A DNA stretch of 64,000 bases. It comes from Aureispira sp. CCB-E (GTDB lineage Bacteria > Bacteroidota > Bacteroidia > Chitinophagales > Saprospiraceae). Below, piece by piece: positions 49,172-56,375 of the stretch (positions are counted from its first letter, which is position 1; each line of letters opens with the position of its first letter). The position numbers and the translations under genes are program-made. Below the pieces are notes generated by a model. It searched no databases, was not told the origin of the DNA, and saw only the letters and a program-made list of their open reading frames with translations. The stretch lies in NCBI RefSeq assembly GCF_031326345.1, contig NZ_CP133671.1:6525001-6589000 (forward strand), read 5' to 3'.

Positions 49172-49209
49172 GTAATCCGCTCTTTTGCTAAAAGCAAAAA
49201 GCGGATTAC
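49172..49209 (-). terminator. hairpin between a precursor and the exporter gene
   Basis: GTAATCCGCTCTTTTGCT at 49172-49189 is nearly complementary to AGCAAAAAGCGGATTAC at 49193-49209 (3-nt loop, one bulge). No U-run follows on the minus strand, so it may be an attenuator or RNA-stability element that favours the precursor over the exporter. Confidence 0.55.
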
Positions 49210-49309
49210 CAGTAAAATTAAGACATATGACAGGTCGATTTTTTTATAGCAGAAGAACGATTCTACTCTCTTCTGTTAACTTAAAAAGCCCCATCATAAA
49301 AGAAGATTA

Positions 49310-49492
49310 TTACACAAGATTCTGTTGAAAAATATCTCCACCTCTGTCACCGCCATTGTTATTATCAATGTCGTCATCATGACAATCACCTAGTACTTGA
49401 CCCAACAATTGATCGACTTTCGATTCTGTTGTTTCATCAGCTTGATTCGTCAATTTTTTTGCTTTGAAATCTTCTAATTTTAATCGTTTCAT
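49310..49492 (-). CDS. RiPP precursor 6 (acidic, Asn/Gly core)
   Basis: The 60-residue peptide has an N-terminal leader MKRLKLEDFKAKKLTN and the box LLGQVLGDCHD found in all precursors of the cluster. The core after GD is CHD followed by DDIDNNNGG, and it ends GDIFQQNLV. It is rich in Asp and Asn, with possible ester-forming Asp residues and no Thr/Ser in the core. It is the precursor closest to the exporter and the only one placed downstream of the maturation genes. A hairpin lies between it and the exporter. It was chosen from its ATG at 49492, which has no usual Shine-Dalgarno, as in most Bacteroidota genes. Confidence 0.85.
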   Translation of the reverse strand: MKRLKLEDFKAKKLTNQADETTESKVDQLLGQVLGDCHDDDIDNNNGGDRGGDIFQQNLV

Positions 49493-49862
49493 TTTTTAAT
49501 TCTAATTTTAATTGTGATATAAATTTTTATGCACGAGTTATTAAAGATATTGTTCAGATGCTTTAGATTAAAAATTATCTCAACATCACATCTTTATTAC
49601 TCATATTAATCAAATATATCATCTAAAGAAAAATAGAAAAAAAACATTATTTGGGCATTCTCAAAAATTACTGGCATATTTTCGAGCATTAAAAACTGAT
49701 AACAAACACATTAAACAATTAAAAACTTTTTTAAAACTACTATTTTCACTTTGAATCATGATTTCTATTTTTGTAGAAAACCAATGCATCTCCTCCATTT
49801 TTTTTCTTTTTCATTGACAAATCATCAAAACTCCCCCTACCCCTAGAGCGCATTTAAAATGA
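49493..49862. other. 370-bp AT-rich spacer upstream of precursor 6
   Basis: No gene was found here. It must contain a promoter for the precursor-exporter group if that group is transcribed separately. A possible minus-7 element (minus-strand TATATTTG, 49611-49618) lacks a convincing partner, so I do not assign it. Confidence 0.4.
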
Positions 49863-51134
49863 CTACATTAGCTTGGTAAATGCTCCTTCTAAAGCCATTA
49901 CATATTGAGGTTTTCGTAAGCCCACCAAGATATGATTCAGATGAAAATGATTGAGATAAGCATCACAAGCTGTCAAAACACTATTGGATTTTAGTGGAAT
50001 GTCCTCTTGTTTAAGAAATGCCTTGGTTTTAGTCGTTTGATTCTTGTGTGCATAACACGTTGCGTGATCTTTGACAGTCTGAACAACATCCTCAATTAGA
50101 CTGGTTTCTTCTTCATAAATTAACTGTAAAAAAGGAAGCAAGTGCTTTTGAAAAAAAGTTTCAACAGCCTCTGCTGCATAAAAATGAGTATAATGCTTTT
50201 TTAGCAAAACCATGGGTTCAAAATCATCACTACTGCTGTTCCCATTTGTTAGTGTTTTAATTCTCGATTCTACTTGTGTTAGCAAATCATTCAAGCAATT
50301 TTGAGCATCCTCTTCCTTCCAAGCTTCCAAGCTTTTTTCATGTGTTACCAACCTAAATTCCATTCCATTATCGTTCATATTCAGCGGACGATTGCCAATA
50401 GCTATCAATCCATTTTTATGAATTAAATCCAATAATGACTGCTGATCATAATTTTTTTGAAGAGCAGCTTGCTCTTTAAAATTAAATGGAAATTGAACCA
50501 CTTTGAAGTGATGATTTTCTTGGATAGATTTGACCATACTCAACAATTTCTCAAAATCAATAGATTCCTCTTTTGATGGGTCAAATAAAGCCCCCGAACT
50601 AATGCCATAATAACGAATTTTGCCCTCTGCTACTTTTTTTTCTAAGAACATAAAAGCTCGCTCTATAGCCTGATACAGATAAGCAGTAGAAGCAAGGTTT
50701 TTGCTTTGAAAAAGCCGCTCAGGGTTGTGCAACAAGTAAGCATCAAGATACTCTCTTCCAATCTTTTTTAAACTAGATTCTAATTGATAGGCTATAAAAT
50801 TCGGATCCAAAGAATAGGCAAAATCTGCTTCTATTTCGGCTTTCTCAATAGCTTTCTGATTCACATAATTGACAAAATCAGAACTTTGTAAGGTTTGTGG
50901 TGGAAAGTAACCTGCTTTAGAAATAATAAACAACTTACCTGCAAACTCAGGATATTTTTTCAAAAAATGACCAATAAGTTCCTCTGATTTGCCTTTCTGA
51001 TAATTTGTAGCCGTATCAATTAAATTATATCCAGCCTCTACAGCCGTTTTTATTGCTTGAAAATGAATCTCATTGTCTACATTCATTCTATAAGTCCCAA
51101 CACCTACAGATGAAATATCCTTTAAGTTAACCAT
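49863..51134 (-). CDS. aldo/keto reductase family protein with C-terminal extension
   Basis: The 423-residue protein has an AKR TIM barrel in residues 1-260. The tetrad is intact: Asp40 and Tyr45 in IDTATNYQKG, Lys73 in IISKAG and the His in YLLHNPE. The extra 150 residues (about 270-423) are helical, with no recognised motif and a low-complexity patch (NGNSSSDDFE). Catalytic residues suggest NAD(P)H-dependent reduction of a carbonyl. Lying between the redoxin lipoprotein and precursor 6 on the same strand, it may tailor the peptide or a small molecule. An unrelated host gene caught inside the cluster cannot be excluded. Confidence 0.75.
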   Translation of the reverse strand: MVNLKDISSVGVGTYRMNVDNEIHFQAIKTAVEAGYNLIDTATNYQKGKSEELIGHFLKKYPEFAGKLFIISKAGYFPPQTLQSSDFVNYVNQKAIEKAEIEADFAYSLDPNFIAYQLESSLKKIGREYLDAYLLHNPERLFQSKNLASTAYLYQAIERAFMFLEKKVAEGKIRYYGISSGALFDPSKEESIDFEKLLSMVKSIQENHHFKVVQFPFNFKEQAALQKNYDQQSLLDLIHKNGLIAIGNRPLNMNDNGMEFRLVTHEKSLEAWKEEDAQNCLNDLLTQVESRIKTLTNGNSSSDDFEPMVLLKKHYTHFYAAEAVETFFQKHLLPFLQLIYEEETSLIEDVVQTVKDHATCYAHKNQTTKTKAFLKQEDIPLKSNSVLTACDAYLNHFHLNHILVGLRKPQYVMALEGAFTKLM

Positions 51135-51191
51135 TTGATACTTTATATTTTATTTACCAATAGACTAGTAATTCTGAATTGGAACACACTT

Positions 51192-51749
51192 TTACTGAAT
51201 CTCTTCTAACTCACGAAAGCTCCTTATAAATTTTCCTCTTTCCAAATAGAATAATCTAGCACTTGCAGTATCATTTATTGATAAATCAGCCAAAAACTTT
51301 TTTAAGTAAGATGTGATTGTATAACTTTTGTAATACGTTACATCTACACCAATAATAGGATACTCAAGGTTATAATATGCCTTCATTGGTCTACTGTCAT
51401 AATAATCTGCAACAGCATAAAATACAATGCCTTTGTCGTTCATGTATTGTTGCAATCTATCCAAACCATAGCAATATCGACTCGTGCAATGTGGACTCCA
51501 CAAATAAATTACCGTTCGTTCTTCTGTCTTAATACACTGCTGCAAATCTTTGCCATTTAAGACTAAAACTTTACAAGAATCAGAGTATTTAGCTTCACAG
51601 ATTCCTTCGCTGTCAGCAATGACTTTAAGCAAGTTTGGGTCACGCTTCATCGTTTTTTTGTACCCAGAGAAAAAACCTTGAATTTCGATGGAACAAGAAT
51701 AAGTAATAAACATTACAAGAATGATTAAAAAAATATTTTTTTTCATCAA
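51192..51749 (-). CDS. thioredoxin-like lipoprotein in the RiPP cluster
   Basis: The 185-residue protein has a lipobox (FITYSC, Cys19). A thioredoxin-like core follows: the strand TVIYLWSPHCTSRYC at about 79-93 with Cys88 and Cys93 spaced C-x4-C instead of C-x2-C, then GIVFYAVADYYD and the YPIIGVDVTYY region. The altered spacing makes a normal thioredoxin active site unlikely. It may bind or reduce the Cys-rich peptides in the periplasm, or be a redox-inactive chaperone. It lies between the 70-residue gene and the reductase on the same strand. Confidence 0.7.
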   Translation of the reverse strand: MMKKNIFLIILVMFITYSCSIEIQGFFSGYKKTMKRDPNLLKVIADSEGICEAKYSDSCKVLVLNGKDLQQCIKTEERTVIYLWSPHCTSRYCYGLDRLQQYMNDKGIVFYAVADYYDSRPMKAYYNLEYPIIGVDVTYYKSYTITSYLKKFLADLSINDTASARLFYLERGKFIRSFRELEEIQ

Positions 51750-51839
51750 TTTTAATTTTTTGATAACTAGTTAATAATTAGTCATACTGCTACGTCGTAG
51801 TTTCAAATCATTTATCGACAACGAGTCTATCCCTACCTG

Positions 51840-52052
51840 TTATAAAATATTTGAAATAGGTTTTTGGAATGTTCCAACAGGATAGCATTTTGTATTGTGC
51901 ATCTTGCAATAAACCTTTTCCTTTAAATAAGGAATTTTAGCAGACGCATTTTGAGCAATAATTTTGCTCAAAAAGAAATTTACAGGCAATTCTGTTCTTA
52001 ATTCTGTTGGATAATAATAAGTCTTTTCCTCCTTAGGTTCTTTCACTTCCAT
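51840..52052 (-). CDS. small protein of unknown function overlapping the ATP-grasp gene end
   Basis: The 70-residue protein starts with a charged tail (MEVKEPKEEKTYYYPTELR). It has a central segment LPVNFFLSKIIAQNASAKIP and two Cys near the end (VYCKMHNTKCYPVGTF). Its ATG lies 20 bases inside the ATP-grasp frame end, so it is translationally linked to that gene. No family was recognised, but the position directly after the ligase and the good codon composition argue for a real gene. It may be an accessory of the maturation complex. Confidence 0.6.
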   Translation of the reverse strand: MEVKEPKEEKTYYYPTELRTELPVNFFLSKIIAQNASAKIPYLKEKVYCKMHNTKCYPVGTFQKPISNIL

Positions 52053-53028
52053 AAACTAAATATTGAGCGATTTTTTGATTGATAAAATAATTGCCACTGC
52101 GAGAAACATTGCCATATTGCCCCCAGGGGTTCACTTCCAAAAAAACAGTTCGTCCGTCCTTGGTATGAATCAAATCCAAAGAACCAGAAACCAAATCTAA
52201 TTCATCCATAAATTGCCTCAACTGGTTCTCCAACGCTTCCGACAATTTGTACTTAGTTTCTCGAAATGCCCTATCTTTTGAACTGGTATCCCGAACATCA
52301 ACCCGCTCCGATCCCTTGGGCGTAAATATCGCAATAGGATAAAACTGACCATCCAAATAAAAAACCCGAATATCAAATGCAATATCTAAACGTTCTTGAA
52401 AAAGAGAAACCATAAAAGAATCGGGAATTTCCTCTAAAGCTGTTTGATCAATATTAGCTACATACATAGTCGCTGCACTTTCTCCATCCGATATACGCCT
52501 AGATTCTTTAATTGGCTTCGTAATCGCGCCATTGTTTTCTTTAAAAAACTCCAATAAGTCCGCTTTATTGGTTGTTACTAATGTATCTGGAATATCAATC
52601 CCAATAGATTTGGCAATTAGTAAGTTGTTTATTTTTTCTGGCTCGCTAATAATTCGATGACCAATTACCTGCTTTGCTTGTTTTTTTAACAACTCATAAA
52701 AACCTTCTTTTGCGTAGTAATGCTCTTCTTTTAAGTGATTATTGACTTGAGCGTCTATTTCCTTCCCTCACCCAACTTCTTTTGAAAAAATAGCGTAAGT
52801 ATCTTTTCGAAACCAAATAGAAGTAACTTCCTCGATACTAAATCTCTTATTGGAGTCGCTATAATTAGCTTGTACTTGATTTTTGTTAAATCGAAAAGAA
52901 GTTTTCGTTTGATAACCAAACCATTCTAAACCATTAATCCTTCTATAATCAACTTCATAAGTATGCGCCAACCAATCAATGACTTTATTAGTAGAAATAT
53001 CTTCCTCGCTAGATGCTATGATAATCAT
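52033..53028 (-). pseudogene. gwsG: ATP-grasp peptide maturase (grasp-with-spasm type), interrupted by an in-frame TGA
   Basis: Two open frames, 53028 to 52768 and 52692 to 52033, lie in the same reading frame. Reading straight through the single TGA at 52770-52768 (codon 87) gives 331 residues, the usual length of ATP-grasp graspetide ligases. The N part (IIIASSEEDISTN, and RRINGLEWFGYQT) is the pre-ATP-grasp domain. The C part has LEVNPWGQYGNVSRSGNYF, the family's end motif. These ligases use ATP to form ester or amide links between side chains of a precursor. There is no frameshift, only one stop. It may be a nonsense mutation, a sequencing error or recoding. A TTG at 52692 is a possible restart. 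Confidence 0.8.
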
Positions 53029-53049
53029 TAATAATTAAGTTTAAGATGA

Positions 53050-53072
53050 CGGATAAAGACGTGCTTTATCCG
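53050..53072 (-). promoter_or_regulatory. hairpin in the leader of the ATP-grasp mRNA
   Basis: A 9-bp inverted repeat (CGGATAAAG / CTTTATCCG, 5-nt loop) lies 22 bases before the ATP-grasp start and just after the predicted transcription start. It could terminate the precursor transcript, control the ligase or stabilise a processed end. No U-run follows. Confidence 0.45.
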
Positions 53073-53084
53073 CCTTTGCTGATG

Positions 53085-53113
53085 CAAAATTAAGAGCGCA
53101 TCCAACATTCAAA
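53085..53113 (-). promoter_or_regulatory. possible promoter for the ATP-grasp gene
   Basis: On the minus strand TTTG (53113-53110), 17 bases, then TAATTTTG (53092-53085) resembles TTTG-N19-TAnnTTTG. It would start transcription about 50 bases before the ligase ATG. The spacing is two bases short of the optimum. Confidence 0.4.
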
Positions 53114-53155
53114 CTAAGCACTATTTGTTATTTTGAATACGCTCCAAGTTAACTT

Positions 53156-53341
53156 CTATTGTATAATACCATCGCCGCCATTGGCAGAACGTTCATCACA
53201 AGACAAACCAACTCCACACCAATCGCAACCACTTATATCATGACAATCTCCCAAGACCTGTCCTAACAAGTGATTCGCTTTGGTCTCTTTTTCATCTTTT
53301 AAGTTCTTCAACTTAAAATCATCTAATTTTAATCGTTGCAT
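53156..53341 (-). CDS. RiPP precursor 5 (Cys-rich core)
   Basis: The 61-residue peptide has leader MQRLKLDDFKLKNLKD and the LLGQVLGDCHD box. The core begins CHDISGCDWCGVGLSCDERS and ends NGGDGIIQ. Its four Cys (core positions 1, 7, 10, 16) and the CDERS block are shared with precursor 3. Cores of this kind could form disulfides or metal sites as well as side-chain esters at Asp/Glu with Ser. It lies directly upstream of the ligase gene and downstream of precursor 4, with a possible promoter between it and the ligase. Confidence 0.88.
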   Translation of the reverse strand: MQRLKLDDFKLKNLKDEKETKANHLLGQVLGDCHDISGCDWCGVGLSCDERSANGGDGIIQ

Positions 53342-53421
53342 TTTTTGAATTTTTAATTGAACATTGATTTTAATAAATAGGTCAAGAGTTAATGGTGTTC
53401 TAACAAATAACTAGCACTCGA

Positions 53422-53598
53422 CTATGCTTCTTCATTACCCGCAGGAATATCCAAACCATAAAGAGGATTTCCAACAGGAATACATCTAGGTCCATCATGG
53501 CAATCGCCCAAGACTTGCCCCAATAACTTATGAGCATGCTTTCCTTCTTCATCTTTCAAGTTTTTTAACTTGAAATCATTTAATTTTAATCGTTGCAT
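53422..53598 (-). CDS. RiPP precursor 4 (Pro/Gly core)
   Basis: This 58-residue peptide can be missed because it is short. The minus strand from ATG at 53598 reads leader MQRLKLNDFKLKNLKDEE, then LLGQVLGDCHD, and a core CHDGPRCIPVGNPLYGLDIP ending AGNEEA, with stop TAG at 53422. It has two Cys and three acidic core residues after CHD. The leader and its DNA are nearly identical to those of precursors 3 and 5, which points to recent duplication. It sits 49 bases downstream of the SPASM protein gene. Confidence 0.85.
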   Translation of the reverse strand: MQRLKLNDFKLKNLKDEEGKHAHKLLGQVLGDCHDGPRCIPVGNPLYGLDIPAGNEEA

Positions 53599-53647
53599 AA
53601 TTTTAGATTTATAAAGATTTAAACAATACTATTCCTAACTCCTTATA

Positions 53648-54643
53648 TTAAAGCGTACAATACTCCACTTTTCGATAGCTTCCCTGTTGAAACTCTACAT
53701 CCGAATTGCTAACACAACAGTAACGAAACGAGCATTCACAACACCTTTCAATCTTGTCATTGGTCACAAACCATTTTTCCTGAAAATCAGGACGATTGAC
53801 AACTTCCTTTAAAGTTACTTCTGTTATATTCCCCCAACTTTTGGCATGGCTCAAATAATTTTTAATATTGCCCTCTGCATCTACACAGACTTTTCTATTC
53901 AAGCCTACATTGTGTCGCTGAGCTTCCATAAAAACATAAGAATTAACCGTCAATCGGTCAGGGGTGATAATCTCTGAAGGATCTAATCGAATATCTTTTT
54001 GTAGTAATAATATTGTAACTTTTCCATCTTTTGACTCCCAGCAATCATTTTTTGGGCTTCCATATATTCTCAACAATCCAACTCGTTTGTACCTCCCCAT
54101 TAATTCTAACAAGACCTCTTTATCTAAACTTGGACGATACGGCATTATCCAATCAACTAGTTTAATTCTAGTCGTTTCAAAAGCTAGCATCAACTTTTCT
54201 ATTGTTGACCATTCAAAGTCAGCTTCTAACCGTACTTGAATGGCATCGCAACCCAAGTTTTGAAATTGCTCGACTAAATTTTCAAAATCAAATTGGCTAG
54301 TTGCATTGAGTTGAATGATTCCATTTGTAATCACAGCAGGAGCCATCCATTCCAAGTCTAATTCAGGAAAACTTTCGGGATTACTGGTGTAAAAGCCTAG
54401 AGACTCTTCTATAAATTGTTCTAAAAAGTTTTTAAGCTCTTCTTCTGAAACCTCTAACAAAATACGCTCTATTTCAGACAAACTATTCGTTTTGCAAAGA
54501 CGCAACAATTCATAATGATCGCCTGATATAGGATATAATTGCTCTTTTTCTATATCGTAAATTAGACTGCTATCTTTCCCTTTTACAGGAATGCAAGACG
54601 AATGAAGTTTAAACCATGTTTCTTTTTTATTAATATCCATCAT
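53648..54643 (-). CDS. gwsS: SPASM-domain peptide maturase (grasp-with-spasm), no radical-SAM triad
   Basis: The 331-residue protein has an N-terminal leader-binding-like part (about 1-90; PVKGKDSSLIYDIEKEQLYP), then a degenerate radical-SAM-like TIM-barrel region (about 105-245) with no CxxxCxxC. The C-terminal SPASM region has KVCVDAEGNIKNYLSHAKSW (about 255-275) and the Cys cluster CCECSFRYCC (about 302-311), which can hold an auxiliary Fe-S cluster. Proteins of this kind are the SPASM partner of ATP-grasp ligases in grasp-with-spasm systems and are thought to help present the precursor. The absence of the SAM-cluster Cys means it should not do radical chemistry. It is upstream of precursors 4 and 5 and the ligase in the same direction. 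Confidence 0.88.
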   Translation of the reverse strand: MMDINKKETWFKLHSSCIPVKGKDSSLIYDIEKEQLYPISGDHYELLRLCKTNSLSEIERILLEVSEEELKNFLEQFIEESLGFYTSNPESFPELDLEWMAPAVITNGIIQLNATSQFDFENLVEQFQNLGCDAIQVRLEADFEWSTIEKLMLAFETTRIKLVDWIMPYRPSLDKEVLLELMGRYKRVGLLRIYGSPKNDCWESKDGKVTILLLQKDIRLDPSEIITPDRLTVNSYVFMEAQRHNVGLNRKVCVDAEGNIKNYLSHAKSWGNITEVTLKEVVNRPDFQEKWFVTNDKIERCCECSFRYCCVSNSDVEFQQGSYRKVEYCTL

Positions 54644-54695
54644 AATAATGCTACTCTGTGTATTTTGTGTTTTTTATCAAAAACAAGCAACTAAC

Positions 54696-54894
54696 ATTAC
54701 TCCGTTAAAAAATCGTATTAGTTTATTGCATGAGTGCTTCGCAGTTGATTATCAGCAAGATGCACTCTTGTTGACTTTTATACTAAAAGACTGATAATCA
54801 AACTAATGCAAGATGCTTTTTTACGTTTTTCGTAGGAAAACTAAAAAACTAAGCTTGCGCCCTCATGACCAGAGGGAATAATCAACGGAGTATT
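54696..54894. repeat. MITE-like inverted-repeat element (copy 2)
   Basis: The element is about 199 bp with imperfect 11-bp terminal repeats (ATTACTCCGTT at 54696-54706, AACGGAGTATT at 54884-54894). The inner block reading GAGTGCTTCGCAGTTGATTATCAG is the reverse of the one in the copy at 20995-21178. It encodes nothing and sits in the space before the SPASM gene, where it could affect expression. Confidence 0.6.
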
Positions 54895-55494
54895 AAACTA
54901 AATGATAAGCGTTTTATAATTGTAGGCAATACCTATCTATCCAGTATCCAATTCTATTTATGGAACAACATTTACAATTCACATAACAATATCATCCTCA
55001 AATATTCTATAAGGCTTATTAAGTTCAGATGATCCAAACAGTGTCCACAAAACCCTATCATCCTGACAGCACCACTCTACGTGTAACCAATAACCAGCGG
55101 TTCTAACGATAAACGGAATTATATTTAATTTTACCATAAGTCTGCATTTATAGGACATACGAGTCAAAATAGAGTGCTAAAATCGCAAAAAAAAGACCTG
55201 AAAAATCCCTAAAACAAGGGCTTTTAGAGCATTTTTTAGACATTATTTTGGGATGTTAAATTTTATAGTTTCCTTTTGAAACTTCGCAAGTATCGATAGG
55301 CACTGATTTATGAATTAAATAAATATAATTTCAAATGTCGTTAGTTTCGCTAACCAATAACCAAGCATATTAATGTTTCATTTAAGGGATTATAAAAACT
55401 ATTGAGTTCATTTATTCTGTAACAAATTGCAATTACGCCATATAGAAGTCCTTGAGTCGAGCTTCACCTTACCCAACCCAAAGACTTCATTTAC
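54895..55494. other. intergenic stretch with one doubtful small frame
   Basis: Between copy 2 of the repeat and precursor 3 there is only a 52-62 residue minus-strand frame at 54979-55167. The ATG at 55137 gives MVKLNIIPFIVRTAGYWLHV, and it ends NKPYRIFEDDIVM. It has hydrophobic and Trp-containing segments but no known family, so it may be a remnant of a longer gene. The rest is AT-rich and featureless. Confidence 0.35.
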
Positions 55495-55686
55495 TTAAAG
55501 AATAGCACTTGGCTTTCCTCCTCCTCCAGAACGCTCATCACAACCTAAAGCATCTCCGTAACAGAAATCGCATTGAGGCTCGTCATGGCAATCTCCCAAG
55601 ACCTGTCCCAACAGTTTTTCTGCCCTCTTCTCATCAACTGCATTCAAGTTTTTCAACTTAAAGTCATTTAATTTTAATCGTTGCAT
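55495..55686 (-). CDS. RiPP precursor 3 (Cys-rich core)
   Basis: The 63-residue peptide has leader MQRLKLNDFKLKNLNA and the box LLGQVLGDCHD. The core begins CHDEPQCDFCYGDALGCDER and continues SGGGGKPSAIL. Its Cys at core positions 1, 7, 10 and 17 and the shared CDERS with precursor 5 show the two come from one template. It lies upstream of the SPASM gene, on the far side of the repeat element. Confidence 0.88.
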   Translation of the reverse strand: MQRLKLNDFKLKNLNAVDEKRAEKLLGQVLGDCHDEPQCDFCYGDALGCDERSGGGGKPSAIL

Positions 55687-55743
55687 TTTTTGATTTTTGT
55701 CATTATTAAATGAAGCAGCACCGCCTTACTCTTAATAGAGCTA

Positions 55744-55953
55744 TTATTGTGCATTACTAGATAATTCATTGCTACCTCCTGTTGATAAATCATCTGCACC
55801 GATAAAGGTACCATCAGGCAAAATAATGGGAACTAGAATAGAGCCTTCGTCATGACAGTCTCCCAAGACTTGTCCCAACAATTTCTGAGCATTTTTTTCA
55901 TTTTCACGATTCAAACTTTTCAGTTTAAAATCATCTAATTTTAATCGTTTCAT
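55744..55953 (-). CDS. RiPP precursor 2 (longest, hydrophobic/acidic core)
   Basis: The 69-residue peptide has leader MKRLKLDDFKLKSLNREN and LLGQVLGDCHD. The core starts CHDEGSILVPIILPDGTFIG and ends GGSNELSSNAQ. It has one Cys, several Asp/Glu, and Thr/Ser that could form ester links. It is the longest member. The spacing to precursor 3 is 57 bases, so they are likely on one transcript. Confidence 0.87.
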   Translation of the reverse strand: MKRLKLDDFKLKSLNRENEKNAQKLLGQVLGDCHDEGSILVPIILPDGTFIGADDLSTGGSNELSSNAQ

Positions 55954-56040
55954 GATTTAATGATTTATAAAGATTTAAAAATAATAACTAGAATGTAGCG
56001 ATAAAACGCTAAATGGAAGTAGAGCAGTACACGCTTCAAA

Positions 56041-56259
56041 CGTTCCAAGAAATACTATATCTGACAGAGGTTCATCATGACAATTTCCTAAGACTTATCT
56101 TACATTACTCCGTTGAAACCACGCAGTAGCAGCACAGCTAAGTAAAAACGCAGCGCTCACGTAATCAATGGAGCATTAATCTTAGTAACTGATTCATTTC
56201 TTGCTTTTATTCTTCTTCCAGGTTTTTAACTTAAAGTCATCTAATTCAAATCATTTCAT
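56041..56259 (-). pseudogene. broken RiPP precursor with inserted repeat
   Basis: On the minus strand the start region at 56259 reads MK, stop, then FELDDFKLKTWKKNKSKK and a second stop. About 75 bases of repeat (56103-56179) follow, then the end of the precursor reading VLGNCHDEPLSDIVFLGTF. The Gln codon of the LGQVLG box is now TAA and the Asp after Gly is Asn. The split lies between leader and core. It is clearly a decayed precursor gene interrupted by the repeat. The 3' end of the original core is uncertain. Confidence 0.75.
56103..56179. repeat. short MITE-like element inside a precursor pseudogene (copy 3)
   Basis: CATTACTCCGTTGAAACC at the left end and CAATGGAGCATTA at the right form imperfect inverted ends. 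The inner CCACGCAGTAGCAGC block matches copy 1. This copy is only about 75 bp, so it may be a deleted form of the longer elements. Confidence 0.55.
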
Positions 56260-56375
56260 CTTTTTGTGATGTTATAAAATCCCTTCACGTTTCTCAGAAA
56301 TACAACGCAAAATAGAATACTCAAAACTCAGTATCATCTAACGCTATATCAATAAAGAGGTGACTACAATTCGTC

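Noticed and set aside
49611-49618. Minus-strand TATATTTG as a promoter for precursor 6
   Set aside because: It matches the minus-7 element, but no TTTG lies at the right distance and the region is AT-rich, where such matches arise by chance.
53648-54643. Radical-SAM enzyme
   Set aside because: No CxxxCxxC motif is present in the barrel region. Only the SPASM cysteines near the C-terminus remain.
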